From Heterostelium multicystogenum (taxonomy: Eukaryota > Evosea > Eumycetozoa > Acytosteliales > Acytosteliaceae): a stretch of 64,000 bases of DNA. The position numbers and the translations under genes were made by a program. The notes beneath the pieces are model-generated. The model was not told the DNA's origin, did not search any database, and saw only the letters and a program-made list of their open reading frames with translations. This document shows, piece by piece, positions 17,607-31,106 of this stretch; within the stretch, counting starts at the first letter, position 1, and each line of letters starts with the position of its first letter. The DNA lies in assembly GCA_003667245.1 (NCBI GenBank), contig RCNN01000068.1:1-64000 (forward strand), written 5' to 3'.

Positions 17607-18551
17607 ATGAAGGTAGATGGTAAAACTTTTATTGTAACTGGTGGCGCAAGTGGACTTGGTGAAGCAACTGTTAGAGAGTTACACAAGAGAAGTGCCAATA
17701 TTGTCATCTTTGATATGAATGATGAGAATGGCAATAAACTAGTCAGTGAATTGGGTGCTGACAGAGTATTGTTTCAAAATACTGATATTACAAATGAAGG
17801 TATAACTATTATTTCTATAATTTTTAATTAAAGTATACTTATATGTTAAGAATTATTAAAGTTTCTGTAAAGAATGCAATTAAAGAAACATTAAATAAAT
17901 TTAAAAAGATACATGGTGCTATCAACTGTGCCGGAATAGCTGTTGCCTTAAGAGTAAGTAGATACATAATTCATTGCTTTATTCTATTAAAGTAACTAAT
18001 GTATATATTAGACATTATCAAGAAAAGGTGTAATCCCTCTTGATGTTTTCTCTAGAGTTATTAATATCAATTTGGTTGGAACTTTTAACGTTATTAGATT
18101 GGTAGCGGAAGTCATTGACAAACAAGAGATGGTTGAAGGTGAAAAGGGTGTTTTTATTATGACTGCTTCCTGTGCTGCCTTTGAAGGTCAGCAAGGTCAA
18201 GCTGCTTACAGCGCTTCAAAGGCTGGAGTAGTTGGGTAAGTTTTTGTTTATGAGCAAACTATAGACTTTGTACTTAATATTCCATAATATAGTATGACAT
18301 TGCCACTTGCAAGAGAGTTTGCCACCTTAGGTATGAGAATAATGACTATTGCACCAGGAACATTTGACACTCCAATGCTTTCTGGACTACCAGATGCAGC
18401 TACCAAAGCCATTCTTTCAACTATTCCATTCCCAAATCGATTTGGCAACACCAATGAATTTGCTCAACTCGTTGTACATATTATTGAAAATCAATACTTA
18501 AATGGAAGCACAATAAGATTAGACGGTGCTCTTAGATTAGCCAAATTATAA
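17607..18551 (+). CDS. hsd17b10: Short-chain dehydrogenase, 17-beta-HSD type 10 / 3-hydroxyacyl-CoA dehydrogenase type 2
   Basis: Exons 17607-17799, 17862-17953, 18012-18235 and 18293-18551 join in frame without frameshifts, giving about 255 residues, the usual family length. The start is the ATG of MKVDGKTF; an upstream in-frame ATG at 17589 would add six residues. Family marks are the NAD-binding [12 protein letters not shown], the NCAG motif, a catalytic Ser in TASCAAFEG and the Tyr-x-x-x-Lys in AAYSASKAG. The C-terminus ([25 protein letters not shown]) is characteristic of HSD17B10. In other eukaryotes this is a mitochondrial NAD-dependent enzyme oxidising short branched 3-hydroxyacyl-CoAs in isoleucine breakdown, and also a mitochondrial RNase P subunit in animals. 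No obvious targeting peptide is seen beyond the N-terminus itself. Introns have GTATAA, GTAAGT and GTAAG donors. Confidence 0.93.
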
Positions 18552-18751
18552 ATAACTATTCTAAATGAATTTTATTATTCCATAATATTGAAGATTGTTG
18601 TTTTTTTACTTCATAGTACTTTAGTATTTTCTTTTACAAGCACTTGATTTCTTGTGTATTATGAGAAAATAAAATGAATAGTTGGTAGAAATCAAAGTCA
18701 TGTTTAAATAATTATAATTAGAAAATTTAATTTATTTAATACAATATATAG

Positions 18752-19478
18752 TTATTGTGCTGCACATTCAGATGATGCCATGCATGATTCTAATTCAACT
18801 TGGTGATCAAGCAACATTTGTTTGAACTCTGCATCAGTGACATTAAATGGTCCCAATGGTCTGGTATCTTTAGCACTAGCAATAGTGGCAGTAATAGAAA
18901 ACTTATCACTCCAACCGCAGGAACTGACACCAAAAGAGATCTCTGCACAATTGTGGCGAACCATCAATAATAGCACGACCGGCATTCTTAAATAATTATT
19001 AATATAAAAAAATATGAGTTTATCTTTTATATCATACATACTTGCTCAACATAAATTGCAGGACCAGAGTCAATAACTTGGCTTTAATACAGTGCTTATT
19101 GGAGTTACGACAAACATTCAAATATTTGCTGCAACCGAATCTTTGAGCATCAGCTATTTTTCTTTATATTAGTAAAAGATCATCCATTTAATCACACAAG
19201 AAATACATACCAGTAAAATATTTACCACCTGAACAACTTGGGATTTGACCACAAGCGGATTTTGAACCACCTAAGGAGCGGAACATGATTAGTAGGTGAG
19301 TTAATTACTAATATAACTTTAAATCTATTACTTACAGAAATCAGTTAAATAATATTGGTTATCTGATGGAATGGAGCAACACATATTTCCATAGCATGGC
19401 TTTGGACAACTGTAACCAGCATATGCTGTTGCCAAAATAAGTGATAAAACCAAAAAGAATAAAAGATTGCCTATACAT
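18752..19478 (-). CDS. aly: Amoeba-type lysozyme (Aly family), secreted
   Basis: Four exons: 19478-19336, 19270-19211, 19153-19042 and 18986-18752. The product begins with a signal peptide (MYRQS, then a Leu/Phe-rich stretch ending ATAYA). The mature N-terminus YSCPKPCYGNMCCSIPSDNQ is the hallmark of the Dictyostelium AlyA-D lysozymes. Further family marks are FTADAQRFGC, AGRAIIDGSP, SSCGWSDKF and RPLGPFNVT. These proteins hydrolyse bacterial peptidoglycan in phagosomes and are cysteine-rich and small (about 180 residues, as here). Three one-base shifts are needed: one T too many in the A4/T4 run at 19461-19464, one base missing near 19075-19081, and one T too many at 18932-18935. Because conserved residues resume exactly after each, sequencing error is likely, but a pseudogene cannot be excluded. 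Confidence 0.8.
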
Positions 19479-19695
19479 CTTGTATTAATAATGTATTTGT
19501 TATTGTTTATAATTTATTGAAGAATGAAACAAATCTATTTAATCAAGATGAATCTTCTCTCGTTTTAAAAAACAAGTCTCCAAAACCAGGAATATTATGC
19601 AAAACAGAATTTTCTTTTTAGGTAAAATTCGTTTTTCCCAATACCAGGCATCGTTTTGCACTTTTTTTTGGATTTTATCTCAATCTAAATAATTT

Positions 19696-22600
19696 TCAAA
19701 AATATCTTGATACCGAACCAGAGGCACCTAATAATCTCATTTCTCTTCTGAAGGTTGCAACATTTTGTGTGAATTTATCCCTATTCTTTGTTTCTAAATT
19801 GTCTTGAATATCAGACATCAATTGAGTGAAGAGTAGATCAATCTTTTCACTAGAGTTCTGATTTAATTGCAAAAACTTGACTTTCACTGAATTAAAGCTC
19901 TGTTAAAAATTAATTAGTTAATGGATTCAAATGAAAAACCAACAACAACTGTAGTTAACTTACGTCTGGGGAGAAGAGTATACAACCCAAAAGTGGTTTC
20001 GAAATAGACCATTGATTGAGATTATCTTCGAAAATGACAACAAAATAGTTTGTCAATCAATTGTTTGATGAGAGTATGATGCTCTGTAAAGTGCTGTCTA
20101 ATCATATTCAATAGTTTTGAATCGTTCTTTTTAGTTTGAGCGTGACACAAAGATATGATCTTATCCAAGGAAACACATGCTTGTGTTGACAAGTGAATAT
20201 CTTCATGAAATGAAAATTAGTAGATGAAATACGATTGTATTCGTTAAACAATATTGGTTTTACCTTGGTTGTCAATTGCTTTTAGAATTGAATACATAAT
20301 CAAACCAAAATATTTGGACGATAACTCCAATATAGTTTGAGTATGATTTAAACATAGCGCTTCAATCAAAACCATATAAACTTTTGAAACCTTTGGGAAA
20401 TTGAGTAATTCGTCGAGAGTAACAGAGTTCAAAAAGTTGGAATGTAATATCGAGTAAATTATGGAATGACCTGTCACCAAACAACTCAAACACACCAAAA
20501 TTGCAGTAATTTCCAGTGAGTGATCTTGTGAAAGTAGTCATCAGTGTACTAATACCCTTCAATTTACATTTGTAAAGATCTTGTGATGAACACTGTAAAT
20601 TTTAAAATTGATGATCCTATTGAAACAATTATGCATTATATTAATATAAGAATGGATGAATTGCAATTCATAATTGAATCTTACCATAGGCAACAAGTAT
20701 TTTACTTGTTTCTCTAAATACAATGTATCCATTTGGGGAAGAAGATTCAAAATTCAATCTTGTTTGTTTGTTGTAGACATATTCCGACATTAGTTTTAAT
20801 AGTATATTGATTACTTCAGGACAACTGATCAAACTTTGTACAATCTTTAAAAATACTGAGAAATGTGGATTCCTTCAATGATTATATTAGTAGATGAATC
20901 ATCTTGATATGCTAAGGACACTTACAAGAATTCAAATACTTGTTGATATGATTTCTTTGAAACTGCAGAGGTAATAATACCCCGAAGATCTCTCATCAAT
21001 CCTACAATCTTCCTTTTGGTTTCTTCTTGTCTGAATACTTCCACTGATTGTATCATCTGTAGTTTTGTCATAATATCATCGAATGGCTTTATAAACTCAT
21101 CAAAGAAATGAGAGTTCTCATCGGTAAAAAGTAATTTCGCAATTGCTTTATACAAGGTAGTACGATGCTTGGTATTTGGATTCTTATCGAGGAATGGGAA
21201 GATCTCAGAGCTATGATTCCTCAAAAGATCATGTGTAATAGTTGTATTCAAAAGGATTTTTGAGGTTGAATGTCCATTAACAGAATCCCAAAACAACTCC
21301 AAACTTCTTTTTATAACATCATCAACGTCACACCAATACTTAAAGTTAAATCCACTTATGATCAAGTATTAGTTTGGATCATTCAATTGAAGAAGAAATG
21401 ACACTTACATTTTTCTTATGACTGAGAACAAAATTGTATTGTGATCAGTGTTACCAAGTAATTCTGAAAGTCGTGGATATATCTTTGATGAATTTATCGT
21501 GCTCTCACCAATATATATCTTTCTAAAGTTTTGCATAAAGTAGATGAATGATAACTCCAATGCAATTCTACTGTCACGTGTGCTATTAAACGATTCCAGT
21601 TGCATCTTTTATCACAAAAATCGATTAACTTAAAGACACGAGCAGACAAATCGCCATCGAGAGTATTCATATTCCTCTGAACTATTGATTGCAGTTCTAC
21701 CAAAAATTAAACATCCAATAGTGTAAACCAACCAAGCACATTGTCCTATAAACAAGTTTTCGTTCAATTAGAGATTATTACTAATTAATTATGTAAAATC
21801 GAATACATACTCTCCAAAATAGTGATATTATCGATTTTGGTTTCCACTGCAATCTGTTGAGTTGCACGATCGAATAGTTGTAGTATTTGTTTTTGCTGTT
21901 AAATTGTATGTCAGACGACCAAGAAATGGTATATTCTCCAACATTTCAACCATCTTGTCGAAATCCTTTAAAATTCTCATCTTCATCCTCCAAGAATGAT
22001 GATCCTTCAATTTTTAGAATTCAAAAATGTCTCCATGATCTATATGGAATAATTAATAGGACAACCTCTGAATTTAGATGAGATTCAAATACTTACGGTT
22101 GGTGTATATTTATCTAAACATGCTTTGTTGTATCACCTTTAATATATAATATAGATGCAACAAATTTTGCCCACAACGATAATAAATAATATATACTATT
22201 TGGTGAAAACTAAAATGCTATATATTAGTATAATTCGTATATGCGAGCCTACAATGAAAAACTTAATTACTTGTGGATTTTTCAAGGTTTCAATTGTAAA
22301 TGTCGATAATAGTTGAATCCATTCATAATAACCCTCGATGGCTATTAATTGATTCAAATAGTAATTGGTTTTAATTCTTTCAAGTATTCTACAGAACGCC
22401 AAATGATTATTCTCATTAAAGAATCCAGTGTTGTTTGCCAATATCTCTTTAGTACCTTTAAATATATTGGTAATAAACTTGACTCTTTCATCTTCAGTGT
22501 GGAACAATGATTTCTGACCGATGCTACTGATATCAAACATTCTAAACTCTAAATAAAAAAATTTTCTGTTTAGTATTCTAACATTGTGGATCGATTATCA

Positions 22601-23541
22601 TTTCTTATTACCTTGGTAGAAAAGTATGTCTTGTATATTTTAAAATACAAATCTTTGTATTGAGATCATCAAAGATGGTTTCCATGATACCGGTATCTGT
22701 ACAGTTAGAATCTCTTCGGATGCATCGATTGAAGATGCTTTAATGAAATCAAACGTTAAACAAGATAAACTTAGATCCAATGCACATTCTCTTATCTTAT
22801 CAACTGGACCCGATGTTGTTAGTGCTATTCATTCATCGAAAAGAATAAGTATACCTACTTTTATCAGACTTTTCTTGAGTAATAAGACAAACTTAAGTGA
22901 ATCAAGTGAGATTGTATAGAATCTCATAAGCACTTGGTCTCTGAGAAGAATCGATAGGTTTCGGTGTTGAGTTAGTGATAGATGATCTCCCGCTTGATCA
23001 TTAAACTCACGAATGAAATCCCTGAGCTGCTTCAATACCATTATGTGGTGATCATGTGATTTCTTTGATGAAGCCACCAACAAATCGAGAAAACTCTGAT
23101 TTTCTCGTATCTTCTTGCCAAGAAAACTTAACTAACCGCGAGTATAACTTTAGCAAGGTGGTCAATGAAAATGGCTCAATCTGTGGAATGGAGTCCACAT
23201 ACATTGAAATAAAACTTTCTACAAATATAAGAATAGCATGAGACCAAGCTGCTCCACTTGTGAGTGAATAAGTAGCAGACTTACTTATATCATTTCTTTG
23301 AGAAGGTGGTATTAGAATTCCAGTATTGAGTGATACATTTTGAGAGACCTCTAGAAACCTGAGCAATCACACAAGAATTCTTTGAGTATTGTAATATCTT
23401 TTTGTATTCTACCAAGAAGTTTGGATTCAAGAAATAGTGTTGCAGTATCTCTTCAATTCTAACAGCTTCTTCAGGTTTTTGAAAGGAATCAACACACAAC
23501 TCTTCAAATCTTATATAATCTTCGTTACTTTGGATCGACAT
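19696..23541 (-). CDS. xpo7: Exportin-7 / RanBP16-like nuclear transport receptor
   Basis: Multi-exon gene from the ATG at 23541 to a stop at 19696. Conserved XPO7 blocks appear in the right order across the fragments. These are an N-terminal helical repeat (YKKILQYSKNS), LYSRLVKFSWQ near 23120, TVQIPVSWKPS near 22700, LERIKTNYYLNQL near 22370, FRKIYIGES...SSKIYPRLSELLGNTD near 21430-21530, RKIVGLMRDLRGI near 20980, a GNYCNFGVFELFGD block near 20500, and the C-terminal ETKNRDKFTQNVATFRRE near 19760. XPO7 carries cargo between nucleus and cytoplasm with RanGTP. Many short introns with GTAAG/GTATG donors and several one-base shifts split the frame, so exact exon ends are not given. Expected length is about 1050 residues, consistent with the span. 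The gene is followed by ERGIC3 upstream on the same strand. Confidence 0.88.
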
Positions 23542-23747
23542 GATAGTAGACTACTAATATAAATAAATTGAATGATCTGTGTTATTAATTATTAGAAATT
23601 TCAGGAGATTCATGGCACCCATGTGTTACAAAAAATAAAAAAAACAAATAAAAAAAATAAAATAATAAAACATTGGATATTACCCGCCTCCGGTACATTT
23701 ATAATACTCTTTGGTTTATTTATATTTTGCATGATCGATATACTAAA

Positions 23748-25090
23748 TTATGATGCCTTTCCAAGAGATCAATCTTTCTCTTGAGTGATTTTGTTGTTTG
23801 ATAAATGAATGAATCGAAAATACCTGCAACTGTAAAGACACCTCCAAACAATAGCACATACGCTAGTTATAAAGGATGAAAATGATTTGCTTCTTTCGAC
23901 AACTTTCATCATAATGGGAGATAAATCGTACATAAAAGAGTCCTGGTAATCCTTTGACCTCCTCTCCTTTTCTTGCCAAGAGTCTGTAGTGTTCTGTGAC
24001 AGAGTATTGATTTGTACTAATCATATTTCCATTCAATCCTTCATAGATAGTTGGTACAATCTTTACATAATATTGGAACATACCAGTACCAATAACTGAA
24101 TTGAAAATAAATAAACAGCAGCGCGGCATCAGCATCAGGTTAGAATTGATAGGGATATTTGTCATTTAAATGTAAATAATTACCTCAGTCTTAGATACAC
24201 CATTATAAGGATTTTTGATACCTGGGAATTCATTTCCAAAAGATAGACGACTAATTGTGTGGAGAGAGATTGATTGACCAGAGAATGATGCATGTCATGT
24301 ACGTGCATGTGGTTTATGTTGGAAGGATTTTCCTGGAGCAAATGGAAGTTTCCAGCAACTTTGTTGACGAGGATGAATCCATACATTTGGGCAACCCTCA
24401 CCCATCTTGCTCTACAATATTCTTTGTGAATTCCTTCACGTATACACTGGGGCATGTCCGATGATTGAAACCCCAACCCATCTTTTGGTATGCCGAACGT
24501 ACTTCTTCGCAAGTGTTACAACAGTTGATACCCTTTGATGGATTTTCAGCACCCATACAACTACCACATTCTGGACGATCGTTTTCGTTTGGTTTTGCTT
24601 GAATGTTGATTTTTTTCCTCACGCTTCGGAGCATCTGGAATAAATTCTCCACTAGCAGATAAACGTCTCTTAAAAATATTATGTGCAACATCGAATTGGA
24701 TGTTCTCCTGAACATCCATTGCATCCAAACTAAGATCTACATCGTATTAAACATTCAATAATCAATATCATATCGGAAAACATAATTCATAACATTATTG
24801 ATAGTTGTTGTTAATGTTGTTTTGTTGATGGTTCTTCCTACTTACATGCACATGGTAAATGATGGAATATTACATCGATATTGATCTTTAGTTTTTTCAA
24901 GCACGATTGTATCTACAAAAAAGCTCATGATGTGTCTCCGTTGTCATATAGATTGAAACCTGTGATAAGAAAAGCCATATGATTGAAAATACTAGAGATG
25001 ATCGATACAATTGCACCAGCATAGGTCTTTACACGGAAATCATCGACTGTCTTGGGTATGCATCAAAAGCTCTTTAACTTTTTGAAACAT
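23748..25090 (-). CDS. ergic3: ERGIC3 / Erv46-like cargo receptor of ER-Golgi vesicles
   Basis: From the ATG at 25090 the fragments read like human ERGIC3 in order. There is an N-terminal cytosolic stretch (VDDFRVKTYAGA), a first membrane helix, TTETHHELF, a cysteine cluster (ECGSCMGAE, NCCNTCEEVR), the luminal NKVAGNFH and HVHDMHHS motifs, FQYYVKIVPTIY, SVTEHYR, and a second membrane helix (GGVFTVAG). The tail ends at a TAA at 23748-23750. The protein cycles in COPII/COPI vesicles with Erv41 and retrieves ER proteins. At least six one-base shifts are present, several in A/T runs (24892-24897, 24917-24922), and introns interrupt at several points. Given the deep conservation on either side, they are probably sequence errors. 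Confidence 0.87.
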
Positions 25091-25199
25091 TATTCACTAC
25101 TATTACTACGTTCTTTACTACTACTATTCTACAACATAAACACTTGCACTTTTAGTTAATAATGATTAATATTAATATTTGTAAAAGTCAAACTGTTGT

Positions 25200-25219
25200 T
25201 TTTTTTTTTTTTTTTTTTG
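25200..25219. repeat. Poly-T run
   Basis: An uninterrupted run of about 19 T residues between the ERGIC3 start and the PWWP gene end. Such runs are a common source of length error in reads. Confidence 0.85.
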
Positions 25220-25280
25220 TTTAATAAAGGGGTTTATGAGTCATCCTAAAATAATTTATCAAAAAAAACTTCTGTGTGTG

Positions 25281-28200
25281 TCAGTAAAAAATGGAATTCA
25301 ATTTTGAGAACCTTTTTGTTGTTAAAAAACTGTACTGATTTATTTTAGGTGCAACGAAGCAACTTAACTGATGGGCTAACGCTGGAGCACTTTGAGCATT
25401 ATGTGATTTCTTGGTTGTATTGTTGTTGTTATTACTATTTACAGAGATCTTATTATTAACTGTTTCTTCTTCAATTTGATTGTTGTCTTGGGTCGGTGAC
25501 TTTGTGTTTAGCTTACTACTGTTGTTATTATTCAGCAGTGAGTTTTTCTTTTTGAAGTGAAAGTGCTTGTTCATTTGGAGATCTGGGTGGCGAGTTCGAT
25601 GATAGTGAAAGTGGAGGCAATGAAGATTCATTTGAGTCTTTGTTAGATGGGTTGTTGTGGATCGAGTGTGTTGTTGTGTTTTGCATTGGTGTCAGTGAGT
25701 GTGGACCACTTATACTTCCTGGTGGGAAGTACGAATTGGATTTGTCCTTCATCAGTGAGGCTGGTGTAACCATTGGACTAGTTCCCATAAATGAGGATAG
25801 CGATGGTGATGGAGAGGGCGATGGGGAAATAAAGGGTGTAAGGGCAGGCGAGTTGAGAGGAGAGCGGTCGGGTTTTGAAGTATCTACCTGTCTATGCTTT
25901 AAAAGCATGTATTGCTTTTCAACTTCCCTTGGAAATCTTGCAGATTGTTGTGCATGGGTTTCTTTCTAACTTTGTTCGTTGATCTTTATGTTGTTGTTGC
26001 ATTTTTTCACTGTCTTCACTGAATTTGATCTTGAGAGCCATTAGCTTTTCGGGGTTACCTTCAGCAGTTATTTTGTCTTGCTCATATTGCTCCAATAGTA
26101 ACGAACTAGCTTCATCTTGTTTTGCCATCATATTGAGAATTTGACTCTTATGGTGCTCTTCTACTTTCTGGAGAGCATTTTGTTTGTATTGTAGGAAATG
26201 AATGTCATTATTTGATATATTATTTGCCGATGTAGGTTGGCTTGATGCATTTGAATTTTGTGGAGGTGCTGATGAAGAAGTAATGACAGGTGTTGTACTT
26301 TCGATGGAAGCAGGTTGATCATCTTTTGCAATGTTGATCACAATATTAGGAGTTTTCGGTGGTTGTGTTGGTGTTGATGTGGTAGAGGTAGTGCTTCCTG
26401 TTGCATGGTGAGGTATTGGCGTTGTTTTTTGGATTAAACGGCATGCCCATTGCCAATGCTGGATTTAAGAAAGGAGGAATCGTACCTGTGGCTTGATAAC
26501 TCTTTAGCATCATTTCTTGCATTTGCCTAAATGATTCCATCATTTGGTAGTCATATCCTGGTATTGGAATCGTTGGAGTAGCTGTTGTTGCTGCTGGTTT
26601 AACGAGTGGTGTTGTAGGAGGAATCACCTGAGAAGTAGAAGTGCTTGGGACTTCTTGACAAGAATCCCTGTAAACTCTTGCCCATAAAATTTAAATCAAT
26701 CTGGAATCCAGTATCAACCGATCCTTTAATGGCAAGCCTTCCATTAAATGGACTGGTGAACACTGTTTCCATATTCAAAGTTGAATTTAACTAAATGGAG
26801 GCATGGAAAGTATGGAAGGTATTGAAAACCAGGTGCCAGCATTGGAGTTCCTTGTGAGTTTGCATGGGAATGATCTGTTCCGACATCATCCAGCTTTTTC
26901 ATTTGAATGCATTGATGGAGGACGAATTATGGGTGTTGTTCCAGTGCGTATTTGTTGGTTAATTGAAGGAGATTGAGGATACATAATCCCTTTTCGTTGC
27001 TGAGGTAGCTGGAAAGGCGAAACTGGTCCGTGGAGGGAGAAGGCGCGGAAGCAGAGGCAGACATATTTGTTGACTGAATAGATGGTGAAGTTATAGTATT
27101 TGGCACACCTGAAGCATTCTTTTTTAAATCTGGGAATTGAAAGGGTTATGGGTGTCTTTGGATGGATTACCGGTGAGGCCTGACCTGGGACACAAGATTT
27201 GGTGATGCTTGTATACCATTTTTCTTCATCAAGGAAGAGACAATGTTTTTGTGGAAGCTTTGATGGTAAAATAGGCGGACTATTTGGTAAGATTGCTCGT
27301 GGCATTGAAAGAGAGAACGGAGATGAAACTTGTGATGCAGTTGCAGATCTGGTTTGAGGGCTTCCGATTGGTTTAGATATAGTTGTGATAGATGGTGTGG
27401 AATTGTTACTTTGATTGTTTGACACAACAACTGGCTTGGTGCTCCTCGAATTAATAAGTGGTGAGCGGGGTGGTTTAGTAAGAAGCAATCGTTTGGAATT
27501 TAACTGAGGTGAGTTTGAAGGATCTTGTTGGTTTATAGACTCGGTGGGACTCTCTGATTTTTGTGATGCATGATGACTGGAAACTGTGGGACTAGAGGAG
27601 TTATGTTCTTTTTCTTTGTCCTCTTCATTCTGCTCTGAGTGATGTTGTCTGTCATCACTCTCCACTTCATCATGATATGAGTGGTGAGCTATCTTCTTTT
27701 TCTTATTTAACGAAGAATTATATTCTTGGGCACCATCTTTAGTTAATTCTAACTCCATTGTTGGTGAATTACTGTAACGCTCCCGCTCATTTTCTTGTGG
27801 TTTCTTTGGTTGATGATTCTGAATAATCGAAGGTTGAGATTTAATAGCTGATTTTTTTGTAATTGATGATGATGCTGTTGTTGTTGCTCTTTGTACACTA
27901 TTGTGTCATCATTACGACCTCGCTTCATTCTAGTCAACAATTGAGAGCTATCATAGTCATCCTCTGATCCCAATGTAGATTGATTTAAATCTGCGTCATC
28001 CTCATTATCTTGAAGGTGTGGAGGCAGATTGACCTCATCATCATCATCCTCCTCTTCACATATTGTCATTTGATGGTCATCATCATCATCACTGTGGACT
28101 GCTTGTTTATGGTTTGCTTGATAGCTTTTATAAGATTGTTGCTGTTGTTTGAATAAACTAAGCTTCTCATTAGACTTTTTGGGATTCAATTTCTTTTCAA

Positions 28201-28572
28201 AGCAATTTTAAATATTTCATATTCAGATCTTGGCATATCTTGATCCACATACTCTAAAGAAAAATCCTTTATACAATTTTCAGAGACCCAATTTCTACAG
28301 TACCACAAAAAATAATTAATTGACAACTCTATTGGCTCTTATAATATTTAAGATACATACATTGAGTGATAACCAAAGAAATAAATTAATAGAGAATCTG
28401 ATTTTTTCTGATCGATATAATCTTTAAAATCAACTTCCTCTTGTGAAACAGTCTGATACAAAAGCAATTATTAATATAAATATAAATTCTAGTTTTCATC
28501 ACTGATGCTTACCTTAGAGGGCCACCATAGATTGCTTTTTGGTGCTTTTGCCCAAACTAATTTACCAATCAT
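25281..28572 (-). CDS. PWWP-domain protein with long low-complexity tail
   Basis: The ATG at 28572 opens a PWWP domain split over three exons: KLVWAKAPKSNLWWPSK, then VDFKDYIDQKKSDSL, then NWVSENCIKDFSLEYVD. The third-exon frame shifts at about 28190 and continues into an acidic, Asp/Glu and Gln-rich region (28189-27749). This is followed by a Ser/Pro-rich region with basic clusters (27758-26886), a Pro-rich segment (26627-26346), a Gln/Glu coiled coil near 26250-26000 (KVEEHHKSQILNMMAKQ), and Ser/Asn-rich sequence to a stop at 25281. PWWP domains bind methylated histone tails and DNA, so a chromatin role is likely. The rest has no recognised domain. Several shifts and probable short introns break the tail, so its exact sequence and the C-terminus are uncertain. 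Confidence 0.7.
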
Positions 28573-30905
28573 TTTTAAATTAGGTGATTTTACAAGACTG
28601 TAATTAAGTTTGGTGATTCTAATGTTTCTATCAGTTTTTTACCACTATATAAAATATTATATGGAATGGTTTATAAAAAAGAACACATATGAATGATTTC
28701 CAATATTAATTTACAAATTGAAGGTGAAGTAAATGATCAGTATTGATAGTTATTAATAAATACAAAATAAATAAATAAATAAATATTATTATAGACTACT
28801 ATCGAATATTGTTTTAAATATGGTATCTTAATATGAATAAATAATATTATTATTATCTAGTCTTTTTAAAAAATAGATAAGATTCAGGATCTAATTGATT
28901 CCAATTTCAAAAGTAAAATAAATTACTTAAAACAACAACAACAACAATTTGATCAAACTGAATTGAGAAAGTAAAAGATAATTATAACAGTATTATAACA
29001 ATTGATTTAACTATGATTGATATTGTGTCATCAATAATAAATTAATAGGTTGTAAAGCAAAATTCTTAGCAAAATGACTTGATTACTAGATAATATAACT
29101 TTACTACTATTATAATAATCAACTGACTACTACTAATGATTTGATTTACTAGTGTTCAACGTCTACTAATTAAAATAAAATTTACTTATTAAATGGAGGC
29201 AATTAACTATCAATAACTACAACAACAACAACAAAAATAGTAGTATTATTATTATTATTGAATGATTTGTATATTTGGAATTTAATTTTATTAATCAATC
29301 ATCATTAAATGTTGCTTGTATTAACATCCATAGATCTATTTCGAGCAACACTAATAATTAATTTAAATGTTATCATCAATTATTATTATTATTTTTACTC
29401 CTCGTATTATTAGTTAATATAAAAGCACCAACACAAACAATATTCTTACAATTCATTTACTATTTACTCCACTTTGTACATGATGATGCTTCTACTTTTA
29501 TGTTAATATGGAATGAACAGTAATATGCTGTTGACATAGTTAAATTTACATTACTTTACTTACAATCTCTACTCTACAAAAACAGTTATTTTTTATTTGT
29601 TAATTGATTGATAGATAAAGTATATCAAAGTATATTCAGTAGAACAATATTATCTTTCAATTATAGAACATATCTACTCCATCTTACAATAAATTTATTT
29701 ATCTTGAACACACCTAGATACCAACTGACCTAGAAAACCAAACTTAACATAAACTATTTAATCATATTGTATGATTGGCATCATATATTTGAAATCACCA
29801 TCTATCTATCAACTTGATTAACTACTAGTACGACACCATCATCGACAATACAATATATATACCAAATTTATTGTGATCTTTCACTATATAATGTTCACAC
29901 AACAACTGATATGAATGCCATCCAAGATATATTATCCATTAACCTATTTAAAGCTAAGATATTGTTTTTATTTAAATCAACTAAGATGTTATTCATGAGG
30001 GTTGGGTATATATTTTATTATATTGTTGAGTGTGTTAAAATACTGGGGGTGAATATGTATCTGTTAGATGAGTGTTTGTGAATTTGATAATGATAGCACA
30101 CTAGGAAAACAACATCATTTACGACAAAATGAGATACTTCAGAAGTGCATGTTGTATACATCACTAATTCAAAAACTATTTAAATGTCAGATGATCATAC
30201 ATATCACCTTCCATAGGTACTAGAGTTTTGAATATAATAAAATATTAAACAATTTATATATATATATGTTGTGACCATGCCACAATCAGATGCACACACA
30301 TGTACACTGATTCCTGTTTTTATTGAATTTGAGCTGAGTGTTATTGTTGAAGTATTTTGTAATGTAAATTTAGTTAAAGTTAAGAACTATTCATTTTACA
30401 CTTAGATCATAATTCATTTGAATTGCTATTCTAATTTTATAATTCCAATTTTCTGTTTTGTAAATTGTGAGATTGATTTGTTTGATGAATACAAGTAGTA
30501 GTAATATTGCTAATGATATACTAAAGAAGTGATACGTATTGATTTGTCATTATTGGCAACGTTGAACAATACTTTAGAACCAATAGTTGAAATCCATCTT
30601 TCACCAACACAAATATTTTTCCATTTTGGTTATTATAACCACACAACTAACTTCAGGATATTTGGTTAACAGTAACGAGTTCAATATACAAATCGAACTT
30701 CAAGTTATTAATAAATAGTACCTTTTGATGTGACTAAATGCGATACCTAAGGGAGTTTGTATTACTTTTTGTTGAGTAGAGAAATAACTAAAAGAATAAA
30801 CTTATTCTTGTGATACATTGAAGTTTACATTGACAAGAAAAAGCACCTAGTTTGTATAATCAATTGATTAGAGTAATAATTTGAACTTATTTAGTCTTTT
30901 GTAGT
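28573..30905. other. Long noncoding AT-rich interval (2.3 kb)
   Basis: Upstream of the PWWP gene. Very AT-rich with short microsatellites (ACAACA near 28935 and 29220, ATTATT near 29250 and 29380, TATATA near 30257). Stops close all frames, and no RNA gene or conserved hairpin was recognised. It presumably contains the PWWP promoter and 5' leader, but is unusually long for a dictyostelid intergenic gap. Confidence 0.5.
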
Positions 30906-31106
30906 TTGAAGCTCAAAGAAATCAAAGATGATATTCGATCGAATAAAGAACTGTTTCTTTCCAATGATGAATCCATTAGACTAGAGATTGACAACATAGG
31001 CTCTATTTCACTCAAAGTCTTGGTATTAATGGTGCTCACCAACCTCGCATTGATTTCAAAAGATGCTAAAAATTTCGAAATAGACCCTAAAGTAATTCGA
31101 AATTGA
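30906..31106 (+). CDS. Unrecognised short frame, possibly a last exon
   Basis: A 66-codon frame with Lys/Asp/Glu-rich then Leu/Val-rich composition (IRLEIDNIGSISLKVLVLM). It has no ATG and is preceded by TCTTTTGTAG, which could be a splice acceptor. No upstream exon was found. The opposite strand is also open here (30887-31126), without an ATG either, so the strand is not certain. No family is recognised. Confidence 0.22.
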   Translation: MKLKEIKDDIRSNKELFLSNDESIRLEIDNIGSISLKVLVLMVLTNLALISKDAKNFEIDPKVIRN

